Translations under genes and position numbers: made by a program | The notes under the pieces: generated by a model | Database searches by the model: none | What the model was told of the DNA's origin: nothing | Seen by the model: only the letters and a program-made list of their open reading frames with translations | Assembly (NCBI RefSeq): GCF_000247815.1 | Contig: NC_021679.1 | Location: 38,613,674 to 38,677,673, forward strand | Source of the DNA: Ficedula albicollis | Lineage: Eukaryota; Chordata; Aves; Passeriformes; Muscicapidae | DNA length: 64,000 nt | Direction: 5' to 3' | Shown: positions 14,740-28,048 of the stretch, in pieces | Layout of the letters: each line of letters begins with the position of its first letter | How positions within the stretch are numbered: position 1 is the stretch's first letter

Positions 14740-15271
14740 CGGCACCGTGTCCCGTGTCCCGTGTCCCGCCCCGAGCCCGTGTCCCTCCCCGTGTCCCGTG
14801 TCCCGGCACCGGCAGAGGGAGTTGTCAGGGGAGGCCGAGCCGAGGCTCCGAGCCCGTGTCCAGCTCATGTCCCGTGTCCCTCCCCGTGTCCCGTGTCCCG
14901 CCCGTGCCCGTGTCCAGCTCATGTCCCGTGTCCCTCCCCGTGTCCCGCGTCCCGCCCGTGCCCGTGTCCAGCTCATGTCCCGTGTCCCTCCCCGTGTCCC
15001 GCGTCCCGCCCGTGCCCGTGTCCAGCTCATGTCCCGTGTCCCTCCCCGTGTCCCGCGTCCCGCCCGTGCCCGTGTCCAGCTCATGTCCCGTGTCCCTCCC
15101 CGTGTCCCGCGTCCCGCCCGTGCCCGTGTCCAGCTCATGTCCCGTGTCCCTCCCCGTGTCCCGCGTCCCGCCCGTGCCCGTGTCCAGCTCATGTCCCGTG
15201 TCCCTCCCCGTGTCCCGCGTCCCGCCCGTGCCCGTGTCCAGCTCATGTCCCGTGTCCCTCCCCGTGTCCCG
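14740..15271 (+). repeat. 54-bp CCCGTGTCC-rich minisatellite
   Basis: Eight regular 54-bp copies start at CAGCTCATG (14861, 14915, 14969 and so on to 15239). A degenerate CCCGTGTCC lead-in begins about 14740. It passes directly into the next array at 15275. Confidence 0.95.
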
Positions 15272-15274
15272 CGA

Positions 15275-16950
15275 TGGCACAGGTATCATCAATGTCATTG
15301 GTGTTATCAATGTCACCGATGGCACAGGTATCATCAATGTCATTGGTGTTATCAATGTCACCGATGGCACAGGTATCATCAATGTCATTGGTGTTATCAA
15401 TGTCACCGGTGTCACCGATGGCACAGGTATCATCAATGTCATTGGTGTTATCAATGTCACCGGTGTCACCGATGGCACAGGTATCATCAATGTCATTGGT
15501 GTTATCAATGTCACCGGTGTCACCGATGGCACAGGTATCATCAATGTCATTGGTGTTATCAATGTCACCGGTGTCACCGATGGCACAGGTATCATCAATG
15601 TCATTGGTGTTATCAATGTCACCGGTGTCACCGATGGCACAGGTATCATCAATGTCATTGGTGTTATCAATGTCACCGGTGTCACCGATGGCACAGGTAT
15701 CATCAATGTCATTGGTGTTATCAATGTCACCGGTGTCACCGATGGCACAGGTATCATCAATGTCATTGGTGTTATCAATGTCACCGGTGTCACCGATGGC
15801 ACAGGTATCATCAATGTCATTGGTGTTATCAATGTCACCGGTGTCACCGATGGCACAGGTATCATCAATGTCATTGGTGTTATCAATGTCACCGGTGTCA
15901 CCGATGGCACAGGTATCATCAATGTCATTGGTGTTATCAATGTCACCGGTGTCACCGATGGCACAGGTATCATCAATGTCATTGGTGTTATCAATGTCAC
16001 CGGTGTCACCGATGGCACAGGTATCATCAATGTCATTGGTGTTATCAATGTCACCGGTGTCACCGATGGCACAGGTATCATCAATGTCATTGGTGTTATC
16101 AATGTCACCGGTGTCACCGATGGCACAGGTATCATCAATGTCATTGGTGTTATCAATGTCATTGGTGTCACCGATGGCACGGGTATCACCAATGTCATTG
16201 GTGTTATCGATGTCATTGGCGTCACCGATGGCACAGGTATCATCAATGTCATTGGTGTTATCAATGTCACCGATGGCACAGGTATCATCAATGTCATTGG
16301 TGTTATCAATGTCACCGATGGCACAGGTATCATCAATGTCATTGGTGTTATCAATGTCACCGATGGCACAGGTATCATCAATGTCATTGGTGTTATCAAT
16401 GTCACCGATGGCACAGGTATCATCAATGTCATTGGTGTTATCAATGTCACCGATGGCACAGGTATCATCAATGTCATTGGTGTTATCAATGTCACCGATG
16501 GCACAGGTATCATCAATGTCATTGGTGTTATCAATGTCACCGATGGCACAGGTATCATCAATGTCATTGGTGTTATCAATGTCACCGATGGCACAGGTAT
16601 CATCAATGTCATTGGTGTTATCAATGTCATTGGTGTCACCGATGGCACAGGTATCATCAATGTCATTGGTGTTATCGATGTCACTGATGGCACCAATGGC
16701 ACCGATATCCATGTCATCAGTGTTACTGGTGTCACCAATGTCACCAATAGCACCAATAGCACCAGTATCATCAATGTAATTGGTGTTAGCAATGTCACCA
16801 ATGTCATCAATGTTACCCATGTCACTGATGTCACTGATACCATCTATGTCACCCATGTCTCCGATGTCACTGATGTTCACCAGTGTCACCCATGTCACCC
16901 ATGTCCCCGATATCACTGATGTCACCGATGTCACCAATGTCACCCATGTC
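15275..16950 (+). repeat. 9-bp-based minisatellite with 45/54-bp higher-order units, copy 1
   Basis: Built from 9-mers such as GTCACCGAT, GGCACAGGT, ATCATCAAT, GTCATTGGT and GTTATCAAT, arranged in 54-bp units (about 15370-16150) and 45-bp units (about 16230-16610). The right edge is degenerate (GTCACCCAT/GTCACTGAT). All periods are multiples of 3, so frames remain open on both strands. No gene is implied. Confidence 0.96.
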
Positions 16951-17905
16951 ACCCCATCCACCTGCTTCACTCTGCTCCTCAGCCCCACGTGCTCACTCAC
17001 CACTTTCCAGCCACCATTTCCAGGGCGAAGGAGTTCTTTAAAAGTCAGCAGTACCCGTTGTACACTTTTCCTCCAAAGGATTAAAAAACCTGGGAAAGTG
17101 TACAATGCACCCATCACACACCCCACAGAGTCTGGCCTGGCTGCTGGTTTTGCTCGTTCATCTCTCACAGATGCAAGATGTCACTAATCATTATTTCAGT
17201 AATCATTTTAAAAGCTTTTTTTTTCTCAGCATATTCTTTGAAAACCTCTTTCATTTCTAAGCATTCTGCTGGTATCAGGATAAACTAACATTATTCCTTG
17301 AAAAAGCAAGGAGTGATTTAATGGAAGAACTTCAGGAGATTACAGGTGGAGGTTTCCAAGACTCTTTACACCTAGCACTGTGGTTGGAGTTGATCTTAAA
17401 GGTCTTCTCCAACCTAAAGGGTTCTACGATCATTCTTTACACTTAAAAGCTTTCAGACCAAGTCACAAATGTGTATTTTTGTTCCTTTTCCATGCTGGAA
17501 GGATTTTGCCAGGGGAGGCCAAGGGTTAAGGGCTCAGAGGCTGAGATGATCCACAAGGGAGTCATCAGTGTGCTCACGGTGCTCTCTGCGCCCTGCCAGG
17601 TGACGACATGCCAGCACACCGTGCCTGTGTGTGGTGATGTCAACAGCGAGTCTGTGCCTGTGCCGTGCTGTGGCCACGCTGTGTCCCAAAATAAACGATG
17701 CGCTGAGCTCCTGACGCTCCGTTTGCCTTGGACACGCTCCCACAAACAGCCACACGTGAGCCAGAGTCCCAGGAAGAGCTGCAGCGAGTGCTTCACGTCA
17801 AGGGAGCACCGAGGTTTGTGTGCAAACAGAACACAGCAGGAACAGCCACCAGCACCCACCTGTGCACAGGTAGGGAGCAGGTGTTTTCTGTTCCACCCTT
17901 CTGGC
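16951..17905. other. Single-copy-type DNA of duplication copy 1, with a CR1 tail
   Basis: Contains a CR1 3' tail at about 17340-17440. No exon was recognised; the short open frames are not supported. Confidence 0.6.
17340..17440 (+). mobile_element. CR1 LINE 3' tail, sense
   Basis: Contains TTGATCTTAAAGGTCTTCTC, then CAACCTAAAGGGTTCTACGA, the CR1 3' end. Confidence 0.8.
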
Positions 17906-18982
17906 GTCACCGATGGCACAGGTATCATCAATGTCATTGGTGTTAATGTCACCGGTGTCACCGATGGCACAGGTATCATCAATGTCATTGGTGTTATCAA
18001 TGTCATTGGTGTCACCGATGGCACAGGTATCATCAATGCCATCGGTGTTATCAATGTCACTGATGGCACTGATGGCACAGGTATCATCAATGTCATTGGT
18101 GTTATCAATGTCATTGGTGTCACCGATGGCACAGGTATCATCAATGCCATCGGTGTTATCAATGTCACTGATGGCACTGATGGCACAGGTATCATCAATG
18201 TCATTGGTGTTATCAATGTCATTGGTGTCACCGATGGCACAGGTATCATCAATGTCATTGGTGTTATCAATGTCATTGGTGTCACCGATGGCACAGGTAT
18301 CATCAATGTCATTGGTGTTATCAATGTCATTGGTGTCACCGATGGCACAGGTATCATCAATGTCATTGGTGTTATCAATGTCATTGGTGTCACCGATGGC
18401 ACAGGTATCATCAATGTCATTGGTGTTATCAATGTCATTGGTGTCACCGATGGCACAGGTATCATCAATGTCATTGGTGTTATCAATGTCATTGGTGTCA
18501 CCGATGGCACAGGTATCATCAATGTCATTGGTGTTATCAATGTCATTGGTGTCACCGATGGCACAGGTATCATCAATGTCATTGGTGTTATCAATGTCAT
18601 TGGTGTCACCGATGGCACAGGTATCATCAATGTCATTGGTGTTATCAATGTCATTGGTGTCACCGATGGCACAGGTATCATCAATGTCATTGGTGTTATC
18701 AATGTCATTGGTGTCACCGATGGCACAGGTATCATCAATGTCATTGGTGTTATCGATGTCACTGATGGCACCAATGGCACCGATATCCATGTCATCAGTG
18801 TTACTGGTGTCACCAATGTCACCAATAGCACCAATAGCACCAGTATCATCAATGTAATTGGTGTTAGCAATGTCACCAATGTCATCAATGTTACCCATGT
18901 CACTGATGTCACTGATACCATCTATGTCACCCATGTCCCCGATATCACTGATGTCACCGATGTCACCAATGTCACCCATGTC
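17906..18982 (+). repeat. 9-bp-based minisatellite, copy 2
   Basis: The same 9-mer vocabulary as the array at 15275. The dominant higher-order unit here is 54 bp with GTCATTGGT in place of GTCACCGGT, and there are two units with GCCATCGGT variants at about 18035 and 18150. Confidence 0.96.
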
Positions 18983-19937
18983 ACCCCATCCACCTGCTTC
19001 ACTCTGCTCCTCAGCCCCACGTGCTCACTCACCACTTTCCAGCCACCATTTCCAGGGCGAAGGAGTTCTTTAAAAGTCAGCAGTACCCGTTGTACACTTT
19101 TCCTCCAAAGGATTAAAAAACCTGGGAAAGTGTACAATGCACCCATCACACACCCCACAGAGTCTGGCCTGGCTGCTGGTTTTGCTCGTTCATCTCTCAC
19201 AGATGCAAGATGTCACTAATCATTATTTCAGTAATCATTTTAAAAGCTTTTTTTTTCTCAGCATATTCTTTGAAAACTTCTTTCATTTCTAAGCATTCTG
19301 CTGGTATCCGGATAAACTAACATTATTCCTTGAAAAAGCAAGGAGTGATTTAATGGAAGAACTTCAGGAGATTACAGGTGGAGGTTTCCAAGACTCTTTA
19401 CACCTAGCACTGTGGTTGGAGTTGATCTTAAAGGTCTTCTCCAACCTAAAGGGTTCTACGATCATTCTTTACACTTAAAAGCTTTCAGACCAAGTCACAA
19501 ATGTGTATTTTTGTTCCTTTTCCATGCTGGAAGGATTTTGCCAGGGGAGGCCAAGGGTTAAGGGCTCAGAGGCTGAGATGATCCACAAGGGAGTCATCAG
19601 TGTGCTCACGGTGCTCTCTGCGCCCTGCCAGGTGACGACATGCCAGCACACCGTGCCTGTGTGTGGTGATGTCAACAGCGAGTCTGTGCCTGTGCCGTGC
19701 TGTGGCCACGCTGTGTCCCAAAATAAACGATGCACTGAGCTCCTGACGCTCCGTTTGCCTTGGACACGCTCCCACAAACAGCCACACGTGAGCCAGAGTC
19801 CCAGGAAGAGCTGCAGCGAGTGCTTCACGTCAAGGGAGCACCGAGGTTTGTGTGCAAACAGAACACAGCAGGAACAGCCACCAGCACCCACCTGTGCACA
19901 GGTAGGGAGCAGGTGTTTTCTGTTCCACCCTTCTGGC
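18983..19937. other. Single-copy-type DNA of duplication copy 2, including a CR1 tail at 19372-19472
   Basis: Near-identical to 16951-17905. It includes the duplicated CR1 3' tail. Confidence 0.9.
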
Positions 19938-21049
19938 ACTGCGGGTCATGTCCCAGTGTCCCGTGCTTGGCTGTGCACGGACAGCACAATGTAACAACCC
20001 CGCACATTCCCTTTCCTTCTCAGCCTCAGAAGGTGACACAATAAAAACTGCAATTGTTATTTAGGCTGTCGCTGATGGTTGGATTAGTCAGCCTAGACAA
20101 ACTGCTTTCTCAGGCAAGCCCAGGACTAAAAACCCCCCGAGCACCTAGACAAAAGAAGCCCCTAATTCCCCATTTTACTGTGTAGGAGTCAGCCACAAGG
20201 TTCCTCCCTTTTTGTCGTCCCAGCTCCCCTCATTCCTGCTGAGCTGAGGCTCTGCCAGGCGGGAACAGCTGGCCACATCTGTGACTGCCAGATGGGAGGC
20301 AGCAGTGTGCCCTCAGAGAGGACATGGGGTCAGAGGGCCGTGGGCTGGCTGAGGCTGGAAAAGCCCTCTGAGATCACCGGGTCCAACGGGCACCTCAGCA
20401 CTGCCAAGGCCACCTCTGAGCCCTGTCCCCGGGTGCCCCTCTGTTCTCTGGGGCAGGCAGAGCAGGATGTGCCCTGGAGAATTATTGCACTGAGGGTCAC
20501 CACAGGGACAGAGCAGACACGAAACCTGCCCTTGCACTCACGGTTAGGAACTCAGAGAACAGTTCCTCATGTCCCTTAGGCTGTTCTGCATCTGCTCACA
20601 ACATCTGGGAGCGTTGGCTGACATCCTGCAGGGGATTCTGTCAGCCAGGAGGAGCTTGGCAGCTCCCAGGCCTCCCTGGGGCGAATGTCACTCTAGGACA
20701 TGCTCTGGGAAGTGTTCCCAAACTGTGAGAGCCAGGCTCACACTCAGAGCTGACCGTGAGCAGGAGTGAGTCAGAAATCCAGACCTGCGGTATTGAAAAG
20801 GTGCTCCAGAGCCTCAGGACTGGTGAAAACCTCACAGGACCAGGTCAGCTGAGTAGGAGTAAGAATCCTGAGCAGGATTCAGAATCCTGAGTAGGAATCA
20901 GAATCCTGCTCCAACAAAAGCAGGAGTTCTAAGGGGTTCCTTGTCTTAGACATCACAATGGCTGGGGGAACGTTTCCTGCCAGCCTTCAGTGCAGATGGA
21001 TCTGGTCCCCGTGCCCACAATGGACAGCACACTGCTGCAGCAAGCCCAG
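19938..21049. other. Intergenic DNA with a CR1 fragment
   Basis: Single-copy sequence with an antisense CR1 piece at 20349-20445 and a short internal repeat of GAATCCTGAGYAGGA at about 20855-20915. No gene was recognised. Confidence 0.55.
20349..20445 (-). mobile_element. CR1 LINE fragment, antisense
   Basis: GAGGCTGGAAAAGCCCTCTG followed by AGATCACCGGGTCCAACGGG and CACTGCCAAGGCCAC is the reverse complement of a CR1 3' region. Confidence 0.75.
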
Positions 21050-21390
21050 AGGAGGTGACAAAGTTGGTGAGGGGACTGGAGCACCTCCCCTGTGAGCCTG
21101 AGAAAGCTGGGTCTGTTCGGCCTGGAGGGAAGAATGCCCTGGGGAGAGCTCTCAGCCCCTTCCAGGATCTGAAGGGGTGTAGGACGAAGCCAGAGAGGGA
21201 CTCTTCACCAGCAGCTGTAGGGAGAGGGCAAGGGGCAACGGCTTCACACTGACAGAGGGGAAATTTAGGTCGGATATGGGAGGATGGGGAGCCTGTGGCA
21301 CCGATGCCCGAGCAGCTGTGGCTGCCCCTGGATCCCTGGCAGTGCCCCAGCCAGGCTGGACAGGGCTTGGAGCAGCCTGGTGTCCCTGCT
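21050..21390 (+). mobile_element. CR1 LINE 3' fragment, sense
   Basis: Contains CR1 body text such as CTGTTCGGCCTGGAGGGAAG, CTTCACACTGACAGAGGG and CAGGCTGGACAGGGCTTGGA. It is truncated at both ends. Confidence 0.85.
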
Positions 21391-21667
21391 CTGGCTGAGG
21401 CCTGACAGAACACAGCCCAGGAGCGTCAGGTGTCTCTGCTGACCCTGCTGTGCCCCTCTGAGGATGCTGCAGCTCAGGGCAGCCTCTCTCCCCAAGTTCA
21501 GCTGGTGCACTGTGACAGGAACAAGGTCGGGTTGATAGGCAGTGGTAAATCAGCTCAAATCAAGCTTGAAGCGCAGGTGTGGCTCACCTGGGGTGTGGCT
21601 GTGGCTGTCATTCCTGCTGGCATGGACACGTGTTCCCGTGTCACCTGCAGGGGCTGTGGCTGTGCAG

Positions 21668-21689
21668 CCACCCCACATAAAACGGGGGG

Positions 21690-21738
<49 letters not shown>

Positions 21739-21764
21739 CCACCCCACATAAAACGGGGGGGGGG
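21668..21764 (+). repeat. Poly-C run 3 (44 bp) between two identical 26-bp repeats ending in G10
   Basis: The 26-bp sequence GCCACCCCACATAAAAC plus G10 occurs at 21668-21693 and again at 21738-21763. Between them lie 44 C. The left G10 followed by C44 forms a perfect G/C inverted repeat that could fold as a hairpin. Confidence 0.97.
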
Positions 21765-21885
21765 CTGCATCAACCCTCGTCCTGGCACACGAAAGTGGGG
21801 AAGTGTGATGGCACAGCTGTGCCTGTCCTGCTGGCTCTGATCCACCTCCTCACCTGGAGCTGTAGTAAACCATGTACAACCCAAA

Positions 21886-22326
21886 GGAGCAGCTGAGGGA
21901 GCTGGGCAGGGGCTGGAGAATTGCTGAGGAAAATGGGAAGGGGCTCAGGCTGGAGCAAAGGAGGATCCCGAGGGATCTTTTCCCTCTCTGGAATTCCCTG
22001 CCAGGAGGGCACAGCCGGGGGGATTTGGGATCTGCTCCCAGGAACAGGGACAGGAGGAGAGGGAACAGCCCCAGGCTGGCCCAGGGGAGGGCAGGGTGAA
22101 AATCAGGTTGAGAACTTTTAGGAATTCAGGAAGAATTTCTTCACAGAAGAGTGGTCAGGCATTGGCAGGGGCTGCCCAGGGAGGTTTGGATCCCCATCCC
22201 TGGAGATGCCCAAGGAATTCCTGGAGGTGGCACTCAGAGCTCTGGGCTGGGACACGGTGGGGATTTGGCACAGCTTAGAAAAGCTTGGAGGCTTTTTCCA
22301 ACCTCAGTGATCCTGTGATTCTGTAA
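21886..22326 (+). mobile_element. CR1 LINE 3' end, sense
   Basis: CR1 body (AGGATCCCGAGGGATCTTTT, GGAATTCCCTGCCAGGAGGG) running to CCAACCTCAGTGATCCTGTG and ATTCTGTAA at the 3' end. Confidence 0.88.
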
Positions 22327-25300
22327 ATTGAGAATTAAAGGCTAATGAGTAAATCAGAGCACAGTGAAGGACAGCAAACCTCTGTGTAAGAACCAACTGG
22401 TGTTCCACTAACACACACACAACTCTTTGTGTCACCAGGCAAGACTTCCAAAGCACTGAAGGTAACAAGAGACCCTCCAAAATGGCTTCTCAAAGGCTTC
22501 CCAAGCGTGTTGCTGCCTCTTCTTGCAGAGTGCAGAGGAATTGCTCCATCCCCAGCGAGTTCTCTGCACATCAACTCGATTTTAACAGGTCACGGAATAA
22601 GCCGGGCATTTAAAAATATCCACCTGGCCAAAAGGACAAATGAACCCATATGGTGGAGCCTTCAGCAAAGATGGCTGGAACAAAACAAACAAAACAATCC
22701 TGGTAATCTTTTAGGGAAGACTTATAATGTAGAACAACTTGTCAGGGCAGGTTAAAGTTTTAAGGCCTAGCAATTTTGACAGCGTCCCTCTGAGCACAGC
22801 GAGCGCGCGGGGACGAGCAGGACAGCAAAAGGTCACTTGGTCACACAGATCTGCTGCCTCTCTGAAGTTTAGCTCAAGACCCACCAGGCACGTCCCAATT
22901 AATTATTTAAATCTGCAGGGAGAAGTATTTCAGTGGATGAAAAGGTATAATCTGAAATTCTGGGGAAAGTACAGGATGGTGAAAATGGTGCTGAGGGAAG
23001 ATGGGGTGAGATATCCCGACAGAGAGGAGCCACTCACACCCAGGAATGCTGATTGTTCCAGGCTCTCAGGGGTTTTCCAATACCCTTTCTTTTTCAATGG
23101 AATGGTTCTGGATCACAAAAGGTCACTGAAACCAAATTGACAATGATATATGTGGTTATTTAAAATAACTTTTCCCAGCACAATTATTGATGATGCTGCT
23201 GGCAATCTGTAAGTTCCTTATAAATGCACGGACACCCTGAAACTGTTCATCCCAGATCCCACTAAAGTGTGCCAAAAAAAATAGCATCAGGCAGGCAATG
23301 CCAGGGAAATGGGCATGGGAAGCGAACAGGGACACAAAGCCTGGATTTATTCACTATGGGATACCAGGCTGGGAATTTGAAAGTCCTTGTAATGTCTTTG
23401 AACAGGTTTTCTAAGCTGTCCCTAGTCCATTCAATGGAGAAAACACCTGGATACATAGCAGACATGTACAGTCACCAGGGCTGGTTTTCATCTGTCATTG
23501 TCTGAGAGAAAAAAATAATAAATCATCAGTTCTGAAGAGCCTTTTGCCTTCCTTTTGCTGAATCCAGTCTCTCACTCCAGCACATGTAGAGAAAATAAAT
23601 TTAATAGAGCTTTTTTTCCTCATATTTCCTGCCACAACAAAGCTCCTTAAACGTTTAAAGAGAAAATAACTACTCTTGACTAGTCCAAGCAGTCTTGCTT
23701 TCTAAAAGATACTGTCCTTCTTCTTTTCTTTGCCAACAGAATTCATGTTGTCCATCAGACCTAGCTCAGCTGTTTGCCCCAGAAAAACATGGGTGCTCCA
23801 CACGCCTTCCTTCCATTCCCTCCTGTGCTGCCAGTGCAGGGAGAGGCCAATTAATTATGGTGTTTGTTCTGCTACCAATAAAGTGACCCATGACCTCATT
23901 CTTTTAAAACTGCAATTTTTGCATTTGTTTCCTTGATGTGGGATCTCGATGGGACAGCAAACAATCAGACATAATTATGATGGTATCACATCATAATAGA
24001 AAAATCAGCCACTGTCTCTCCCTCAGACACACGAGCACGGCGGATGGATTTATCTGCTGCAGCTTGGGGAAACACCGGAATGTCAGGAACACATCCTGGT
24101 CCAGTGGTAAACTGAGCACGGATGGGAAGCCACAGGGCTTGGAGTGATACCTGACACCCACAGCCCGAGCTGGGAACGATTTAAATGCCCAACCACAGCC
24201 ACCACTGAGCACTCGGCTTTTCCAACGGGAGGAACCCACCATGGAGCTGCAGGAGAAACCCCAGCAGAGAAATTCTGCATCTGCTTCTGTCCCTTTGTCT
24301 CAGCTCTCCTGCCATTGTCGCCACCCTTGCTCCTCACAAAGACTTTTTCCTGAAGACAGATTAGGAGAAAACATATTTGTGAATGTATGAACAGATTTTC
24401 TTCTGATGATACATAACTCTGGCACGCAGTCAGGAAACGAGGATGATCTTTTTCCCCATCTTCCCTTGCTAATGAAGAGAAACTGCCTCTGGGCTTGAGG
24501 ACAAAAGGTGAACTCTCCCTGCACACAATTTACACCTGCTGAGCACATGATTTCGGGCATCTGAAATTCCTGTCTTGGCAGGTGTCCCGGGGACCAAGCC
24601 ACACGCACTGAGGCTTTGGAGGTAATATTTTCATCCAGGCATTAAATAAAAAACAGACTTGAGAGGGATGAATTTTGCAATACTTCCAGGCATCTCATTT
24701 TTTTACTTAACCTTGTAAAACTCTTTTGCTCTTCAAACTTACGAAGCCAAATCTTAAACAATCAGTAACTAAGATAAAAAGACTGTAGTAGTTGAACAGA
24801 AGCCTAAAGTAGGGGAAAGAACAGCCCAGCCCTGTTTACTGGTAGCTGCACTGTGAAGGTGAGGAGAACCTCCCCTGGAAAGTGAGATTGCTTGGGAAAT
24901 GTGATCCTTACGAAGTTTTCACTTTCCCTTCATGAGGAGAGTAGTACAATGCTCTCATTTTCTACCCCCTTCAAGATTTTGCAGGTTGGAAAGAGCTGGT
25001 AAGACACAGCAGAAAATGTTCACTTGGAAACCAGCTATAGATACATTTTGCACTCATAAACTGCCCCGTATCAATCAAAATTTGCTGTAATTAATACTGG
25101 TAGACAACCTCTTCGAGGGGTGGTAAGACAGGGGTTCTGCTAGCTCTGAAAAATATTTGTTAGAGATGGATGAAACACCATCTAGTGCCATGTTAGAACA
25201 CATACATGGGGCAGGCATTCACATCCAGAACTTGTGCTGGATCACGCTGAAATCATTCACTACAAACTGCATTTAAATCCCTTTTTTATTCCGTATCCCA

Positions 25301-25690
25301 ATTATTATTCTTCCGTTCTCACGTGCTCCAAGAGACACACACCCTAAAAGCATATCCTTAGAAAACAAGGAATCATTTTCTGGTATTTTCCCTTTTATTT
25401 TCAATTCTCTCTCTTCAGCTGACAGCTCCTAAGCTGGAGTATCTACTAATTCCAGCTGCTACCAGAGATCCCAGCCTCTTTTAAGAGATGATGTAAACAG
25501 CGCTCCCATCACCAGTGACTGAATATCACTGACTTTGCAGAACCCGTGAAACCCAACCCTGGCAGTTGTTTACTGCCTGAAATGACACCCAGACAGCTGA
25601 AGACCACGACCAGCCGCACGGTGGGAAATGACACCCAGACAGCCGCACGGTCCGTGGAGCCGGGCCCCACGCGCGGGCCGGAGCCTGCAG
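22327..25690. other. Intergenic DNA upstream of the GPD2 promoter, nothing recognised
   Basis: About 3.4 kb of mostly single-copy sequence. It contains short open frames but no splice-bounded exon with a recognisable product and no clear mobile element. Parts of it could be regulatory; no specific site is supported. Confidence 0.5.
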
Positions 25691-26984
25691 TACGATCTCT
25701 CTCCGGTGTGATTCCCGGTGTGATCCCCGGTGTGATCTCCGGTGTGATCACCGGTGTGATCTCCAGTACGATCCCCGGTGTGATCACGGGTACGATCACC
25801 AGTACGATCTCCGGTACGATCACCGGTGTGATCACGGGTACGATCTCCGGTACGATCTCCGGTGTGATCCCCGGTGTGATCACCGGTGTGATCTCCGGTG
25901 TGATCACCGGTGTGATCACGGGTATGATCACCGGTGTGATCACTGGTATGATCACCGGTGTGATCACCGGTGTGATCTCCAGTGTGATCACCGGTGTGAT
26001 CACGGGTATGATCACCGGTGTGATCCCCGGTGTGATCTCCGGTACGATCCCCGGTGTGATCACGGGTATGATCACCGGTGTGATCTCCGGTGTGATCTCC
26101 GGTGTGATCAACGGTGTGATCCCTAGTACGATCTCCGGTACGATCCCCGGTGTGATCTCCGGTACGATCCCCGGTGTGATCACGGGTATGATCACCGGTG
26201 TGATCTCCGGTACGATCCCCGGTGTGATCACAGTACGACGGTACGATCACCAGTACGATCTCCGGTACGATCACCGGTGTGATCACGGGTACGATCTCCG
26301 GTACGATCTCCGGTGTGATCCCCGGTGTGATCACCGGTGTGATCTCCGGTGTGATCACCGGTGTGATCACGGGTATGATCACCGGTGTGATCACCGGTAT
26401 GATCCCCGGTGTGATCTCCGGTGTGATCACCGGTGTGATCACGGGTATGATCACCGGTGTGATCTCCGGTGTGATCCCCGGTGTGATCACGGCTATGATC
26501 ACCAGTACGATCTCCGGTACGATCTCCGGTGTGATCACCGGTATGATCTCCGGTACGATCCCCGGTGTGATCTCCGGTACGATCCCCGGTATGATCTCTG
26601 GTACGATCCCCGGCGTGATCTCCGGTACGATCCCCGGTACAATCCCCGGTGTGATCTCTGGTACGATCCCTGGTGTGATCACGGGTATGATCACCAGTAC
26701 GATCTCCGGTACGATCTCCGGTGTGATCACCGGTACGATCCCCGGTGTGATCTCTGGTGTGATCACGGGTATGATCACGGGTATGATCACCAGTACGATC
26801 TCCGGTACGCTCCCCGGTGTGATTACAGGTATGATCACCGGTAGGATCTCCGGTGTGATCAGCGGTGTGATCTCCAGTACGATCTCCGGCACGATCCCCG
26901 GTATGATCACCGGTGTGATCTCCCGCACGATCCCCGGCCCGATCCCCGGCCCGATCCCCGGCCCGATCCCCGGCCCGATCGCGG
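25691..26984 (+). repeat. 12-bp GATC-containing minisatellite (about 105 copies) upstream of GPD2
   Basis: The unit is GATC(A/T/C)CCGGT plus a dinucleotide (GT, AC or AT). Nearly every unit has GATC and a CCGG or ACCGGT, with frequent TGATCA palindromes. Higher-order repetition is visible: 25801-25925 recurs at about 26252-26376. The right end grades into GATCCCCGGCCC units before the poly-C. The 12-bp period keeps frames open (ITGVISGV-like); these are not genes. Confidence 0.96.
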
Positions 26985-26994
26985 GCGCCGCCCC

Positions 26995-27658
<664 letters not shown>

Positions 27659-27765
27659 TGGCGGCGGAGGGCGGGCAGGCGGAGGGCCGCCCTCCGCTCT
27701 TCTCCGCCGCCGGCCGGCGAGCAGCCCGCAGAGGGACGCGGGCTCGGCGGGTCCGGCTCCCGCAG
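27659..27765 (+). other. GPD2: Probable non-coding exon 1 (5' UTR) of GPD2
   Basis: This very GC- and CpG-rich stretch ends at a consensus donor (CCGCA/GTAAGTGCC, GT at 27766-27767). It is the only CpG-island-like block on the + strand upstream of the first coding exon. The first coding exon carries only six bases of leader after its acceptor, so an upstream non-coding exon is required. The transcription start cannot be placed because a 662-bp poly-C run abuts this block on its 5' side. Family knowledge: mammalian GPD2 uses alternative non-coding first exons, so others may exist. There is no transcript evidence. Confidence 0.5.
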
Positions 27766-28046
27766 TAAGTGCCGGGGTCTGTGGGAGCGGGGCTCGGAGC
27801 GGGCGGGATGGAGGGAGCGGGGCCGGCCCGGACACCGCACTGCCTTCTATTCTAAACCTTTTATTTGTCAGGCGCGCCCTGCCCGCCCGGCTCCAGCCCT
27901 GCCCGGCTGCGCCGTCCCTGGCGTGCGGTGTGAGCTGTCCCTGCCCGCGGCTGCGGTGGGACTGCAGCATCCTCAGCTCTCTTCCCACCCGAGCCACGCT
28001 GGGGTTGTGTCGCTCCGTGCGTGAGGCTCAGAGCAGCACGGCTGGG
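27659..28046 (+). promoter_or_regulatory. GPD2: CpG-island-like promoter region of GPD2
   Basis: Dense CG dinucleotides and GGCGG/CCGCC boxes (for example around 27660-27700 and 27745-27830) with no TATA box are typical of a housekeeping CpG-island promoter. It is bounded on the left by poly-C and on the right by a 138-bp copy of a GATC-rich minisatellite. The upstream half of the island is probably missing or replaced by the poly-C run. Promoter function is inferred from composition and from position before the splice donor at 27766. Confidence 0.5.
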
Positions 28047-28048
28047 GA

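Larger units (their letters stand above)
15874..19937. repeat. 2,032-bp tandem segmental duplication (15874-17905 and 17906-19937)
   Basis: The unique segment 16951-17905 recurs at 18983-19937 with a constant offset of 2,032 and only scattered substitutions (for example AAAACCTC/AAAACTTC and GTATCAGG/GTATCCGG). Each copy comprises part of the 9-bp-based array plus about 955 bp of unique DNA. The junction at 17905/17906 joins unique DNA straight to the array. Confidence 0.95.
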
